From NCBI GenBank assembly GCA_031292515.1, contig JARLGZ010000030.1, positions 62,001 through 126,000 on the forward strand: a stretch of DNA of 64,000 bases. Direction: 5' to 3'. The notes under the pieces are model-generated. The model worked only from the letters and a program-made list of their open reading frames with translations, ran no database searches and was not told the origin of the DNA. The first letter of the stretch is position 1. Every line of letters starts with the position of its first letter. This DNA comes from Puia sp. GTDB taxonomy: Bacteria > Bacteroidota > Bacteroidia > Chitinophagales > Chitinophagaceae. A program made the position numbers and the translations under genes. Below, in pieces: positions 9,492-17,890 of the stretch.

Positions 9492-12400
9492 TTGTTGAAG
9501 TCTTTTCTGAAAAATATATTCAGACGGAATATCTATCTCGTGCTGGTCGCGACGGGGTTGTTCATTGCGGCTTCACTCAGCCGGGTATTTATGGATAGCG
9601 GCGCTTCCATCCGGCTCCTGCATAATTCCATAGAGGGTTTTCTGCAAAAGAGAGAACGTGATTTTGTCAAAACTACGAATAACACCCTTCTCCTGGAGAA
9701 GCTCTGCAACCGGGAGGTCACAAAGGAGCAGCTGGGGGAACTGGTCGGGAGGAGTTATGCGATCTTCCTCTATGAGCGTGACGGCGCGGGCAACGACAGC
9801 CTTCGATTCTGGAACGACCAGCGTTCGCTTCCGACTTCCGCGATCCTGAATGGTCCGGACAGCAGCGGGTTCATCCACCTTAGCAACGGACAATACGAAT
9901 CCATCAAACGGACATTGCCGGGCCAAAGCGGAAAGACCATTGTGGCCATTGCCCTGATCCCCGTGCGTTACCAGTATTTTATCACCAATATCAACCTGCT
10001 TCCCGAGTTTGCGGGATATCCTTCCGCAGAGAACAAGGTCCGTATCGTTCCGGGTCCTTCGGGGTATCCCGTCCACAGTATCAACGGGCAGGTACTGTTC
10101 TACCTGGAAAAGAAGCCGGGTTATAACGCGGCAACCAGCAACCCGCTATTGCTGGTCATGGCGCTGATCGGGGTGCTGTTGCTGCTCGTGGTCATCCACA
10201 ATGTCGCACATGCGATCACCATGAGATTTGGCAGCGTGGTGGGGATTGTCTTCCTGGTCGTCGTCATCCTGTTTTTACGGGGGCTGATCTATGCTTTTCC
10301 GTCGTTGCTCAACCTCCGGCAGTACCGGCTCTTCGATCCGACCATTTATAGCGCCAGTTATATCCTCCGATCGCTCGGAGACCTGTTGATCAATTCATTC
10401 CTGTTGTGCTGGGTGGCTTTGTTTATCAGGCGGGAGATCGGAGAGTATATGATCCCGGTGTCGGAAAAGCGCTGGAAGAATTGGGTGGGTATCGTCTTCG
10501 TGCTGGCAATCCTGGTGCTTTTAACCCTTGTCTTTGCCAATACCGTGCAGACCCTGGTCCTCGACTCAAAGATCTCTTTCAACGTCACCAATTTTTTCAG
10601 TATTCTGAACATCAACAGCTTTATCGGGTTTATCGTGCTGGCGTCGATGGCGCTGGGCTATTTCTTCCTCTCCCAGGTCCTGTTCCGTCTCATCACGCTG
10701 CTGATCCGCCAGTTGTCTATCGTGCTGTATATCCTGATTGCGACCATGGGCCTGCTGGCGGTGACCTTTATGACCAGTACCAAGGTGGTGGAACTGGATA
10801 TCTTCGTATTGCTCTGGCTGCTGGCCTATGTCTGGCTGATACAGAGAAAGATCTTTTCCGATCTGCATTTCCGGCTGAACGTTTCCGAAGTATTATTCTG
10901 GCTGTTCATCTTTTCCGCTTCCATCTCCGCGGTCATCATCTTCGAAAACAGGAAGATCGAGCTTGAACAGAGAAAGCGGCGGGCCGAGACGCTCTCGGAA
11001 CTGGCCGATCCTTCCAGCGTAAAGGTGCTAAGCATCGTCCTGAGTTACATCGATAATGATTTCCTTGCTCCCAATTTCCAACGGTTCAGGGATTCCGCGT
11101 CCAACGCGATCATCAAGGACAGCCTGATCAACACGAATTTCACTGCATACCAGGACAAATTCGATTCTAAGATCTACACCTACGATGGCAACGAGCGGCC
11201 TCTCTTCAACAAAGATCCTATCTCTTACGACACGCTCAATACCATTTTTAAGGTGCAGGGCAAGATCACGGGCATACAGGATCTCCGGTATATCGAAAAA
11301 GCCTACGATCGCTTTAGCTATATCTTCAGGAAGGTCGTCACAGACGGCTCCCAGAAGGTACTCGGTTATGTGTTCGTTCTCTCCGAGCCAAAGAGCTATA
11401 AAAGCGATGCCCTGATTCCGGAACTCTTCACGCAGAAAAAGGAGTACCTTCCTGAATATTCTCCGATCTATTCGTATGCCCTGTATAACAAGCGGGAGTT
11501 GATCGAGCACTACAGCGATTACCAGTTCCCCACCAATCTCTCCGAGGACCAGATTCCAAAGACGGACTTTATACAGATAAAAAACGGCTCTTATGATGAA
11601 CTTTGGCATCGCGTCACAAACGATAGCATCGTCGTCATCGTTAAAAAGGACAATGACGCGATCGAGGCATTGACCTTGTTCTCCTATCTTTTCAGCGCCT
11701 TCCTGTTTCTGGTGGCGCTATTCCGGATGACAGCCCTGCTGATCTGGTCGCGGCTGCACTGGAGCCAGTTAAAGACGTTCTGGCAGCTCAATATCCGTTC
11801 ACAGATCCATACCTCGATCATATTTATCAGCCTGTTCTCTTTTGCGGTGATCCTGGTGGCGACGATCATCTTCTTTTACAACCGGTATAACCGGAACAAC
11901 CGCGACCGGCTGGGGCGCGCCATCCAGATCATGGCCAATGAGGTGGAGAACAAGCTGGCCTCTCATGGCGGTTTCGACCCGGTAAAGCTCTACGATCCTT
12001 CTTCGCGGGAGGTGCTGGAAGGGCTTGTCGACGGTATCGCCGAGATTCACGGGATGGATGTGAACCTTTATGACCTGGACGGAAACCTGCAGGTGTCTTC
12101 CAATCCACTGGTCTATAACAAGGGGATCCTGAGCGAAAAGATGCACCCGCTGGCGTTCTATAACCTGAGCGAGCTGCGTTCCGTGCATTATACAAACGAG
12201 GAGAAGATCGGGGATGTGAGTTACCTCAGCGTCTACTGCCCGGTACGGGATGTGAACGGGAATGCCTATGCCTATCTGAATATCCCGTCCTTTACCACAC
12301 AGGACGAGCTGAAAGAGGAGATCTCCAACTTCCTGGTTACGATCATCATCCTGAATGCCTTTATTTTCCTGATAGCCGGTACAATCGCCCTGTTCCTTAC

Positions 12401-13259
12401 CAATGGCATCACGTCTTCGTTCACCCTGATTTCGGAGAAGATGCAGCAGGTCAATCTCGGGAAGACCAACGAGGTGATCGAATGGAAGAGGAATGACGAG
12501 ATCGGGGGGCTGGTCAAGGAATACAATAAGATGGTGCGTAAGCTGGAAGACAGCGCCGTGGTCCTGGCGAAAAGCGAAAGAGAGGGCGCCTGGCGCGAGA
12601 TGGCCAGACAGGTCGCACATGAGATCAAGAACCCGCTTACGCCGATGAAACTGAGCATACAGTATCTTCAGAAGGCGATAGATAACAATTCCCAGAATGT
12701 CAAGGAAATGGCCGCCGGTGTCGCCAGGACCCTGGTGGAGCAGATCGATCATCTGTCCAAGATCGCATCGGATTTCTCGCAGTTCGCCAATATCGGCAAC
12801 CCGAAAAAGGAGGTCTTCGATCTGCACGAGTTGCTTTATTCCCTCACGTCTTTGTACGAGACAACCGAGAATCTCTTGTTCAAATGGGTGCCGGTGCATC
12901 AGCGCCTCATGATCTATGCGGATAAGACCCAATTGAACCGTCTCTTCACCAATCTCCTGCAGAATGCCGTGGAGGCTTGTGATGGAAATGAGGGGCGTCG
13001 CGTGATCAGTGTCAGCGAAGAGCTGCGGGAAGAATCCATATTGGTAAAAGTCTCGGACAATGGCGAGGGGATTCCTGTGGAGATGCGTTCCAAGATCTTT
13101 ATCCCGAATTTCACGACGAAGTCTTCCGGTACGGGTCTCGGGCTCGCCATGAGCAAGACGATCGTCGAGCAGGCCAAAGGCAATATCTGGTTTGAGACCG
13201 TCGAGGGGGTGGGAACGACTTTCTTTGTCGAGCTGCCGGTGCTGAGGGCGACTGCTTAG
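9492..13259 (+). CDS. Very large NtrY-like membrane sensor histidine kinase
   Basis: The 1255-residue protein has a first membrane segment at about residues 13-30, an extracytoplasmic region to about 215, then seven or eight close membrane segments (about 217-470), a second extracytoplasmic domain, two more segments around 720-800, a third sensor region and a final membrane segment leading into HAMP. The transmitter is complete: H-box REMARQVAHEIKNPLTPMKL with the phosphorylated His1043, N-box NLLQNAVEA, DNGEGIP and GTGLGLAMSKTIVEQ. Transmitters of this NtrY-type sequence often partner NtrX/NtrC response regulators, but no regulator gene is adjacent. The start is TTG at 9492 (or 9495); the first ATG-encoded Met (residue 31) lies after the first membrane segment, so TTG is preferred. 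It is about twice the usual NtrY length. Confidence 0.85.
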   Translation: MLKSFLKNIFRRNIYLVLVATGLFIAASLSRVFMDSGASIRLLHNSIEGFLQKRERDFVKTTNNTLLLEKLCNREVTKEQLGELVGRSYAIFLYERDGAGNDSLRFWNDQRSLPTSAILNGPDSSGFIHLSNGQYESIKRTLPGQSGKTIVAIALIPVRYQYFITNINLLPEFAGYPSAENKVRIVPGPSGYPVHSINGQVLFYLEKKPGYNAATSNPLLLVMALIGVLLLLVVIHNVAHAITMRFGSVVGIVFLVVVILFLRGLIYAFPSLLNLRQYRLFDPTIYSASYILRSLGDLLINSFLLCWVALFIRREIGEYMIPVSEKRWKNWVGIVFVLAILVLLTLVFANTVQTLVLDSKISFNVTNFFSILNINSFIGFIVLASMALGYFFLSQVLFRLITLLIRQLSIVLYILIATMGLLAVTFMTSTKVVELDIFVLLWLLAYVWLIQRKIFSDLHFRLNVSEVLFWLFIFSASISAVIIFENRKIELEQRKRRAETLSELADPSSVKVLSIVLSYIDNDFLAPNFQRFRDSASNAIIKDSLINTNFTAYQDKFDSKIYTYDGNERPLFNKDPISYDTLNTIFKVQGKITGIQDLRYIEKAYDRFSYIFRKVVTDGSQKVLGYVFVLSEPKSYKSDALIPELFTQKKEYLPEYSPIYSYALYNKRELIEHYSDYQFPTNLSEDQIPKTDFIQIKNGSYDELWHRVTNDSIVVIVKKDNDAIEALTLFSYLFSAFLFLVALFRMTALLIWSRLHWSQLKTFWQLNIRSQIHTSIIFISLFSFAVILVATIIFFYNRYNRNNRDRLGRAIQIMANEVENKLASHGGFDPVKLYDPSSREVLEGLVDGIAEIHGMDVNLYDLDGNLQVSSNPLVYNKGILSEKMHPLAFYNLSELRSVHYTNEEKIGDVSYLSVYCPVRDVNGNAYAYLNIPSFTTQDELKEEISNFLVTIIILNAFIFLIAGTIALFLTNGITSSFTLISEKMQQVNLGKTNEVIEWKRNDEIGGLVKEYNKMVRKLEDSAVVLAKSEREGAWREMARQVAHEIKNPLTPMKLSIQYLQKAIDNNSQNVKEMAAGVARTLVEQIDHLSKIASDFSQFANIGNPKKEVFDLHELLYSLTSLYETTENLLFKWVPVHQRLMIYADKTQLNRLFTNLLQNAVEACDGNEGRRVISVSEELREESILVKVSDNGEGIPVEMRSKIFIPNFTTKSSGTGLGLAMSKTIVEQAKGNIWFETVEGVGTTFFVELPVLRATA

Positions 13260-13264
13260 AAGCC

Positions 13265-13286
13265 GAAGGAGGACTGAAGGAGGACT
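13265..13286. repeat. Direct repeat of 11 bp between two convergent stops
   Basis: GAAGGAGGACT occurs twice head to tail in the 28 bp between the stop codons of the kinase and of PolX. Confidence 0.7.
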
Positions 13287-13287
13287 G

Positions 13288-15120
13288 TTATACTCCCCGT
13301 GCCGCTCTTCTTTCCGCGATAAAGCTTCTGAATTGTGCAAGGGGGAAGCTGCTGAGGTTCCTGTCTTTTGTCAAGCCTGCTTTTTGGGCGGCCAGCACTC
13401 CGTATTTTATATCCTTATAGCCTGTTATGGAGTGGGCGTCGGGGTCGACGGAGAGCAGGACACCTTTTTCCAGCGCGTAGCGGATCCAGCGCCAGTCGAT
13501 ATCCAGCCGGCGGGGATGGGCATTCAATTCTATCACTACTTTATTGGCTGCGCAGGCGTCGATGACTTTTTTTGTGTCGAGGGGATAACCCGGGCGGCTC
13601 AGCAGCAGTCTGCCGGTCATGTGGCCAAGTATGGTAGTATAGGGATTTTCGACGGCTTTCAACACCCGCATCATGGCTTTCTCTTCGTTCATCTTCAGGT
13701 TGGAATGTACCGAGGCGATCACCAGGTCGAAGCCGGCCAGGACTTCGTCCGAATAGTCGAGCTGGCCGTCGTTGAGGATATCGCTTTCGATGCTGTGAAA
13801 GATGGTGAAGGGGGCCAGTTCTTTGTTGAGAGCGGCGATTTGAAGGCGCTGTTCCTTAATCTGGTCTTCCTTGAGGCCTTGCGCATAAAAGGCGCTCTTG
13901 CTGTGATCGCTGATGACCAGGTATTCGAATCCCTGGTCTATGCAGGCTTTCGCCATTTCTTCGAGGGTGTTGGATCCGTCGCTCCAGACGCTATGGCTGT
14001 GGATGATGCCCCTGATGTCGGAGGGCTGTATGGGGGTGCGGAGATTGGACGCGGAGCCTGCCGATGCCGGAACGGTTGAGTCGGCCGGCCCGGAGAGGGC
14101 GGATGGATTCCGAGTCCCATATGGGTCAGATGTCCTGAACCTCTCTATTACGGAAGCCTGCTCTCTTTCCGCCGCGGGAATAAAGGGGATGCCTGCGTGG
14201 GAGAAAATTTCTTCTTCAGAACCGTAGCCGGATCCGTGTCCGCTTGCGGGATTCCAGCCGGCAATGGCCGTCCATTCTTCAAGAAAGGCGGGGCTGCAAC
14301 TGGTTGTGAAGAGGGTAGCAGCAAAATTTGCGGCGGGGCAGCAATAGATGCCGAGCGAGAGATGTTCGGGGCTTTTGAAGCGGATATAGGTTATGGGGCC
14401 GGGCATCGAGCCGGGCGAAAAGCCAGCTGCAGCGGCCGATGGTTGCAGCTCTTCTTCCGCTTCGTAGATGAAATCATGCGATTCAAAAAAATGGCGGATG
14501 GCCGGAAGGTCTCCTGCTATGACCCAATCGAGGCGGTCGATGATCTCGAGCTGTCTGCGGTATTCGCCGGTCAGCGCGAGGGGTGTGTCTCCGAAATGTG
14601 TATGAAGCAGTTTGTCCATCTTCTGTGTATAGGCTTCCACTTCCGAATAGAGATGGCTGCCCTGGCTTCTCAGGTAGAATTCGATCGTGTCGCGGGTGTT
14701 CTTTTGCGTCTTCTCACCGAAACCCCGGTATAAGAGAAGGCGGTTCTCCTGGCAGGCGTACAATAGCTCGCCGATCGACTCGATGCCCATTTCCTTCCAG
14801 ATCGTGGCGATTTTTTTTGGGCCGAGACCCTTGAGATTTAACATTTCAATGACCCCCGGCGGGGTCTTTTCCCTGAATTCTTCGAGAAGAGCCAGTTCCC
14901 CGGTGGCGAGGATGCCGGCTATTTTTTTGCCGATTGCGTCCCCGATTCCTTTGATGGAGATGATTTCCGCGGGCGATAATCCGGATAGCTGCTGTGGCAG
15001 TTTCTCGATGGTGAATGCGGCGACGGAATAAGATTTGATCTTGAAGGAGTTCTCTCCGTGGATGTCCATCAGCTTGGCCAGCCGGCTGAACTGATCGGCG
15101 ATGTAATCGTTGTCTGGCAT
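13288..15120 (-). CDS. polX: PolX-type protein: degenerate family X polymerase domain plus intact PHP domain
   Basis: The 610-residue protein has the bacterial PolX layout: helix-hairpin-helix regions at about 50-145 (KGIGDAIGKKIAGI, KGLGPKKI), a nucleotidyltransferase palm at about 180-290 and a C-terminal PHP phosphoesterase at 370-600. In the palm the expected GSxRR...DxD reads TGEYRRQLEIIDRLDWVIAG: the first catalytic Asp is Arg196, only Asp198 remains, and GS has become GE. The PHP metal ligands look intact (H374 and H376 in HSHSVWSDG, SDHS, a Glu in HSIESDIL, SVHSN, GHMTG, DPDAHS). The protein is therefore probably a nuclease or phosphoesterase rather than a working polymerase. A Ser/Ala/Pro-rich insert at about 330-366 separates the halves. 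Confidence 0.85.
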   Translation of the reverse strand: MPDNDYIADQFSRLAKLMDIHGENSFKIKSYSVAAFTIEKLPQQLSGLSPAEIISIKGIGDAIGKKIAGILATGELALLEEFREKTPPGVIEMLNLKGLGPKKIATIWKEMGIESIGELLYACQENRLLLYRGFGEKTQKNTRDTIEFYLRSQGSHLYSEVEAYTQKMDKLLHTHFGDTPLALTGEYRRQLEIIDRLDWVIAGDLPAIRHFFESHDFIYEAEEELQPSAAAAGFSPGSMPGPITYIRFKSPEHLSLGIYCCPAANFAATLFTTSCSPAFLEEWTAIAGWNPASGHGSGYGSEEEIFSHAGIPFIPAAEREQASVIERFRTSDPYGTRNPSALSGPADSTVPASAGSASNLRTPIQPSDIRGIIHSHSVWSDGSNTLEEMAKACIDQGFEYLVISDHSKSAFYAQGLKEDQIKEQRLQIAALNKELAPFTIFHSIESDILNDGQLDYSDEVLAGFDLVIASVHSNLKMNEEKAMMRVLKAVENPYTTILGHMTGRLLLSRPGYPLDTKKVIDACAANKVVIELNAHPRRLDIDWRWIRYALEKGVLLSVDPDAHSITGYKDIKYGVLAAQKAGLTKDRNLSSFPLAQFRSFIAERRAARGV

Positions 15121-15147
15121 GGGTTTGCTGGTTTCTCTATAAAAAGA

Positions 15148-15174
15148 AAAAGTCCCGAATCTCTCCGGGACTTT
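15148..15174 (-). terminator. Rho-independent terminator after the Lys/Ala-rich small gene
   Basis: AAAGTCCCG (15149-15157) and CGGGACTTT (15166-15174) form a 9-bp stem. On the minus strand it continues into TTTCTTTTTAT. It lies about 30 bp beyond the stop of the 32-residue gene and upstream of polX. Confidence 0.8.
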
Positions 15175-15202
15175 ACTATTTTCTGCTAGACTAAGAGAAG
15201 AA

Positions 15203-15301
15203 CTATTTCTTCTTCGCAGCTTTCTTTGCAGCTTTCTTTTTAGGAGCTGCTTTTTTCTTGGGAGCTGCTTTTTTCTTAGCTGCTTTTTTTGCTGTTGCCA
15301 T
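15203..15301 (-). CDS. Histone H1 tail-like 32-residue Lys/Ala protein
   Basis: An ATG at 15301 opens a 32-codon frame reading MATAKKAAKKKAAPKKKAAP and continuing in the same style to a TAG at 15203. Sixteen of the 32 residues are Lys, 12 are Ala and 2 are Pro. This is the AAKK/AAPKK composition of eukaryotic H1 tails and of bacterial Hc1-like nucleoid proteins, but without any globular domain, so binding to DNA or RNA through charge is the likely role (inference). It has its own strong terminator at 15148-15174 and follows rpmA after about 100 AT-rich bases. A real gene is supported by the start, the unbroken biased composition and the terminator. Confidence 0.75.
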   Translation of the reverse strand: MATAKKAAKKKAAPKKKAAPKKKAAKKAAKKK

Positions 15302-15371
15302 TTTTTTTGAATTTAAATTGGTTAGTAAATCAATTTACAACAGTAAAAATAAAAACTTCTTTGAAACAACC

Positions 15372-15405
15372 AAAAATTTTTTTTGATTTCTTCAAAAAAT
15401 TTTTT
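15372..15405 (-). terminator. AT-rich hairpin at the end of rpmA
   Basis: AAAAATTTTTTTTGA (15372-15386) and TCAAAAAATTTTTT (from 15392) can pair almost completely. It lies immediately after the rpmA stop and may slow or end transcription. The absence of G-C pairs makes this weak. Confidence 0.3.
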
Positions 15406-15670
15406 ACGCACCTACTGCTGCAGCATTGACACTAATGAAGGTCTTATCGCCTTTTCCTTTTTTAAATTCAACCAATCCATCGGTCAGTGCGAACAAAGTA
15501 AAATCTTTTCCGACGCCTACATTTTTGCCGGGATGATATTCCGTTCCGCGTTGGCGAACGATGATATTACCGGCAATAGCGGGCTGTCCGCCGTAGATCT
15601 TTACTCCGAGACGCTTGCTCTGCGAATCGCGTCCGTTCTTTACACTACCTTCTCCTTTTTTGTGTGCCAT
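15404..15670 (-). CDS. rpmA: 50S ribosomal protein L27
   Basis: The 88-residue protein is L27 of the large ribosomal subunit, whose N-terminal tail reaches the peptidyl transferase centre. [20 protein letters not shown] is the conserved N-terminus, followed by LGVKIYGGQ and [10 protein letters not shown]. The length is normal. There is no Firmicutes-type N-terminal cleavage extension. It lies 46 bp downstream of rplU in the standard rplU-rpmA operon. Confidence 0.98.
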   Translation of the reverse strand: MAHKKGEGSVKNGRDSQSKRLGVKIYGGQPAIAGNIIVRQRGTEYHPGKNVGVGKDFTLFALTDGLVEFKKGKGDKTFISVNAAAVGA

Positions 15671-15716
15671 ATTCTAAAAGTTGTAGTTGCTGCTTTTGAT
15701 GATTACGATCCTGCGA

Positions 15717-16019
15717 TTAAGCAATCTCGTTGATCTTGATTTTTGTGTAATGAGTACGGTGACCATGTTTCTTGCGGAAACCCTTCCTTCTTTTCATTTT
15801 GAAGGCGATCACCTTGTCACCCTGCACTTGTCCGAGGATCTCGGCCTTGATGGTGGCCTTGACATCTTTGCCTACCGACAATTTACCGTCGGCGTCGGTC
15901 AGCAGGACTTCTGCAAATTCGAGCTTATCTCCTGCATTTCCTGCTACCCGGGGAACGTACAATGTCTGGTCTTTCTGGACCTTGAATTGCTGGCCGGCTA
16001 TTTTTACTACTGCTAACAT
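15717..16019 (-). CDS. rplU: 50S ribosomal protein L21
   Basis: The 100-residue protein is L21, which binds 23S rRNA. Recognisable stretches are VVKIAGQQFKVQKDQ near the N-terminus and KRRKGFRKKHGHRTHYTKIKI near the C-terminus, the family signature. It is the first gene of rplU-rpmA and is read from the promoter at 16135-16166 through a leader of about 110 nt containing two hairpins. Confidence 0.98.
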   Translation of the reverse strand: MLAVVKIAGQQFKVQKDQTLYVPRVAGNAGDKLEFAEVLLTDADGKLSVGKDVKATIKAEILGQVQGDKVIAFKMKRRKGFRKKHGHRTHYTKIKINEIA

Positions 16020-16127
16020 AAAATTTCAATTTGTTGCACCGGGAATATGTTGTCCGAAATTTAACCCATCCCCGGTGCAGGGCTAATGATGGGCCTTCGG
16101 CCTGCAAACCTTGGGGTTTGCAATATT
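16020..16127 (-). promoter_or_regulatory. Structured leader of the rplU-rpmA operon
   Basis: Between the putative start point and the rplU ATG the minus-strand RNA can fold GCAAACC with GGTTTGC (16104-16110 with 16115-16121) and GGCC with GGCC (16092-16095 with 16099-16102). Ribosomal protein operons are often autoregulated through such leaders. An L21-binding role here is a guess based on position. No other gene lies between rplU and 16374. Confidence 0.4.
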
Positions 16128-16134
16128 AGGGCTG

Positions 16135-16166
16135 CAAAGGTAGGGAGAAATGGTTGAAAATAGAAA
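16135..16166 (-). promoter_or_regulatory. Bacteroidota-type promoter of rplU-rpmA
   Basis: On the minus strand TACCTTTG (16135-16142) matches the -7 consensus TAnnTTTG, and TTTC (16163-16166) stands 20 bp upstream at the -33 position. Confidence 0.65.
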
Positions 16167-16374
16167 GAATCCGGGAAAAAAAGGGGGCCCGGGGGCAAAA
16201 ATAACCAGGGGGAATGTAAAAATAGGGGTCTCTCTCCAAAAAAGGGTTAAAAAGGCAGGGATGGCTCCCCCTTAAAATTAACATCATTTATGGATAACTC
16301 ACTGGCATTTGGGCATTTTTCACGTAGGTTTGCCCGCGGGAAACGATCCCCTATATGAGATAAACCACGCATCC

Positions 16375-17868
16375 ATGAAGTTGAAATCGATTTTAGCAAG
16401 GCCATTTGCTTCATATATATATAGGTCTATACGGAAGGGAATGTCGACGGCGGTGGAAGACCAGGAGGCCCTGTTCCGGGATTTGCTCAAAACGGGCAGT
16501 AAAACGATGTTCGGACAGGATCATCACCTGGAGGCGGTAAAGACATATGAGGAGTTTGTGCAGGCAGTGCCTGTAAGGGACTATGAGCAGTTCCGGAAAT
16601 ATATAGACCAGATTAAGGAAGGCAAACACAATGTGCTCTGGCAGGGGCAGCCGATCTACCTGGCCAAGACCTCCGGCACCACCAGCGGGATAAAATATAT
16701 CCCGATCACCAAGGATTCGATCCCCAACCATATCAATTCTGCCCGTAACGCGTTGTTATGTTATATGGCGGAGACGGGCAACACGGCTTTCGCGGACAGT
16801 AAGATGATCTTTTTGTCCGGGTCGCCGGAGTTGGAACGGGTAGGAGGTATACCGACGGGCCGGTTGAGCGGGATTGTAAACCATCATATTCCCCGGTATC
16901 TCCGGACCAACCAGCTCCCTTCTTATGAGACCAATTGTATAGAAGACTGGGAGACGAAACTCGACAAGATCGTGGAGGAGACGCTCGGGCAGAATATGTC
17001 GCTGATCAGCGGGATTCCGCCATGGGTGCAGATGTATTTCGACAGGCTGAACCAGCTCACCGGGAAGCGGATAAAAGAGATCTTTCCTTCTTTCTCCGTG
17101 TTGGTGCATGGGGGTGTGAATTTCGAGCCCTACAAGGCCAAACTGCTGGAGAGTATCGGGGGCCCTATCGACACGATCGAGACTTTCCCGGCTTCGGAAG
17201 GCTTTTTTGCCTTCCAGGACTCGCGGCAGGCCGAGGGGCTGCTTTTGAATACGAACAGCGGCATCTTTTATGAATTCATCCCTTCCCAGGAGATATTCAA
17301 CGAGAAGCCCACCCGTCTCAGTCTGAAAGACGTAAAAGTCGGAGAGAACTACGCATTGGTGGTAAACAGCAATGCGGGTCTGTGGGGGTACAATATCGGC
17401 GATACGGTGCGGTTCCTCTCCGTGAATCCCTACCGGTTGGTGGTGACGGGCAGGATCAAGCATTTTATATCGGCATTCGGCGAACACGTGATCGGCGAAG
17501 AGGTGGAGTTCAGCCTGATGAAGGCGGCCAGGGAGAATGGTCTGCAGATCACGGAATTCACGGTTGCCCCGATGATCGGGCCGGGCAAAGGCAAATCCTA
17601 TCACGAATGGTTTGTCGAATTCGAGAACAAGCCAGCCGATATGCAGGAGTTTGCCCGTAAGGTCGACAGCAACCTTCGTTCGAAGAATATCTATTATGAC
17701 GACCTGATCACCGGCAACATCCTTCAGCCGTTGAAGATCCGGCCGGTGAAGAAGAACGGGTTTATCGACTATATGAAATCGATCGGCAAGCTGGGCGGGC
17801 AGAACAAGGTCCCCAGGCTGAGCAACGACCGGAAGCTGGCGGAAGAATTGGAAAAATATTCAGACTAA
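16375..17868 (+). CDS. GH3 (auxin-responsive promoter) family acyl-adenylating enzyme
   Basis: The 497-residue protein belongs to the GH3 branch of the ANL adenylating superfamily. The plant members conjugate amino acids to jasmonate or auxin; the bacterial substrate is unknown. The ATP-binding loop is KTSGTTSGIKYIPITKDS near residue 100, followed by the GH3-style LSGSPEL and IETFPASEGFFAFQ stretches, the motif YNIGDTVRF and the hinge VTGRIKHFISAFGEHV. The start is set at the ATG at 16375 (MKLKSILARPFASYIY), because the 22 codons upstream to 16309 are not family-like. It lies 22 bp before dxr and may be co-transcribed with it. Confidence 0.88.
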   Translation: MKLKSILARPFASYIYRSIRKGMSTAVEDQEALFRDLLKTGSKTMFGQDHHLEAVKTYEEFVQAVPVRDYEQFRKYIDQIKEGKHNVLWQGQPIYLAKTSGTTSGIKYIPITKDSIPNHINSARNALLCYMAETGNTAFADSKMIFLSGSPELERVGGIPTGRLSGIVNHHIPRYLRTNQLPSYETNCIEDWETKLDKIVEETLGQNMSLISGIPPWVQMYFDRLNQLTGKRIKEIFPSFSVLVHGGVNFEPYKAKLLESIGGPIDTIETFPASEGFFAFQDSRQAEGLLLNTNSGIFYEFIPSQEIFNEKPTRLSLKDVKVGENYALVVNSNAGLWGYNIGDTVRFLSVNPYRLVVTGRIKHFISAFGEHVIGEEVEFSLMKAARENGLQITEFTVAPMIGPGKGKSYHEWFVEFENKPADMQEFARKVDSNLRSKNIYYDDLITGNILQPLKIRPVKKNGFIDYMKSIGKLGGQNKVPRLSNDRKLAEELEKYSD

Positions 17869-17890
17869 CTTACAAACGCGCATCATTGAC

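Noticed and set aside
11799-13340. 513-codon open frame on the minus strand inside the histidine kinase gene
   Set aside because: It is fully antisense to strongly conserved HAMP/HisKA/HATPase sequence, and its product is rich in His, Leu, Ile and Asp with no family pattern; a shadow of the biased codon use.
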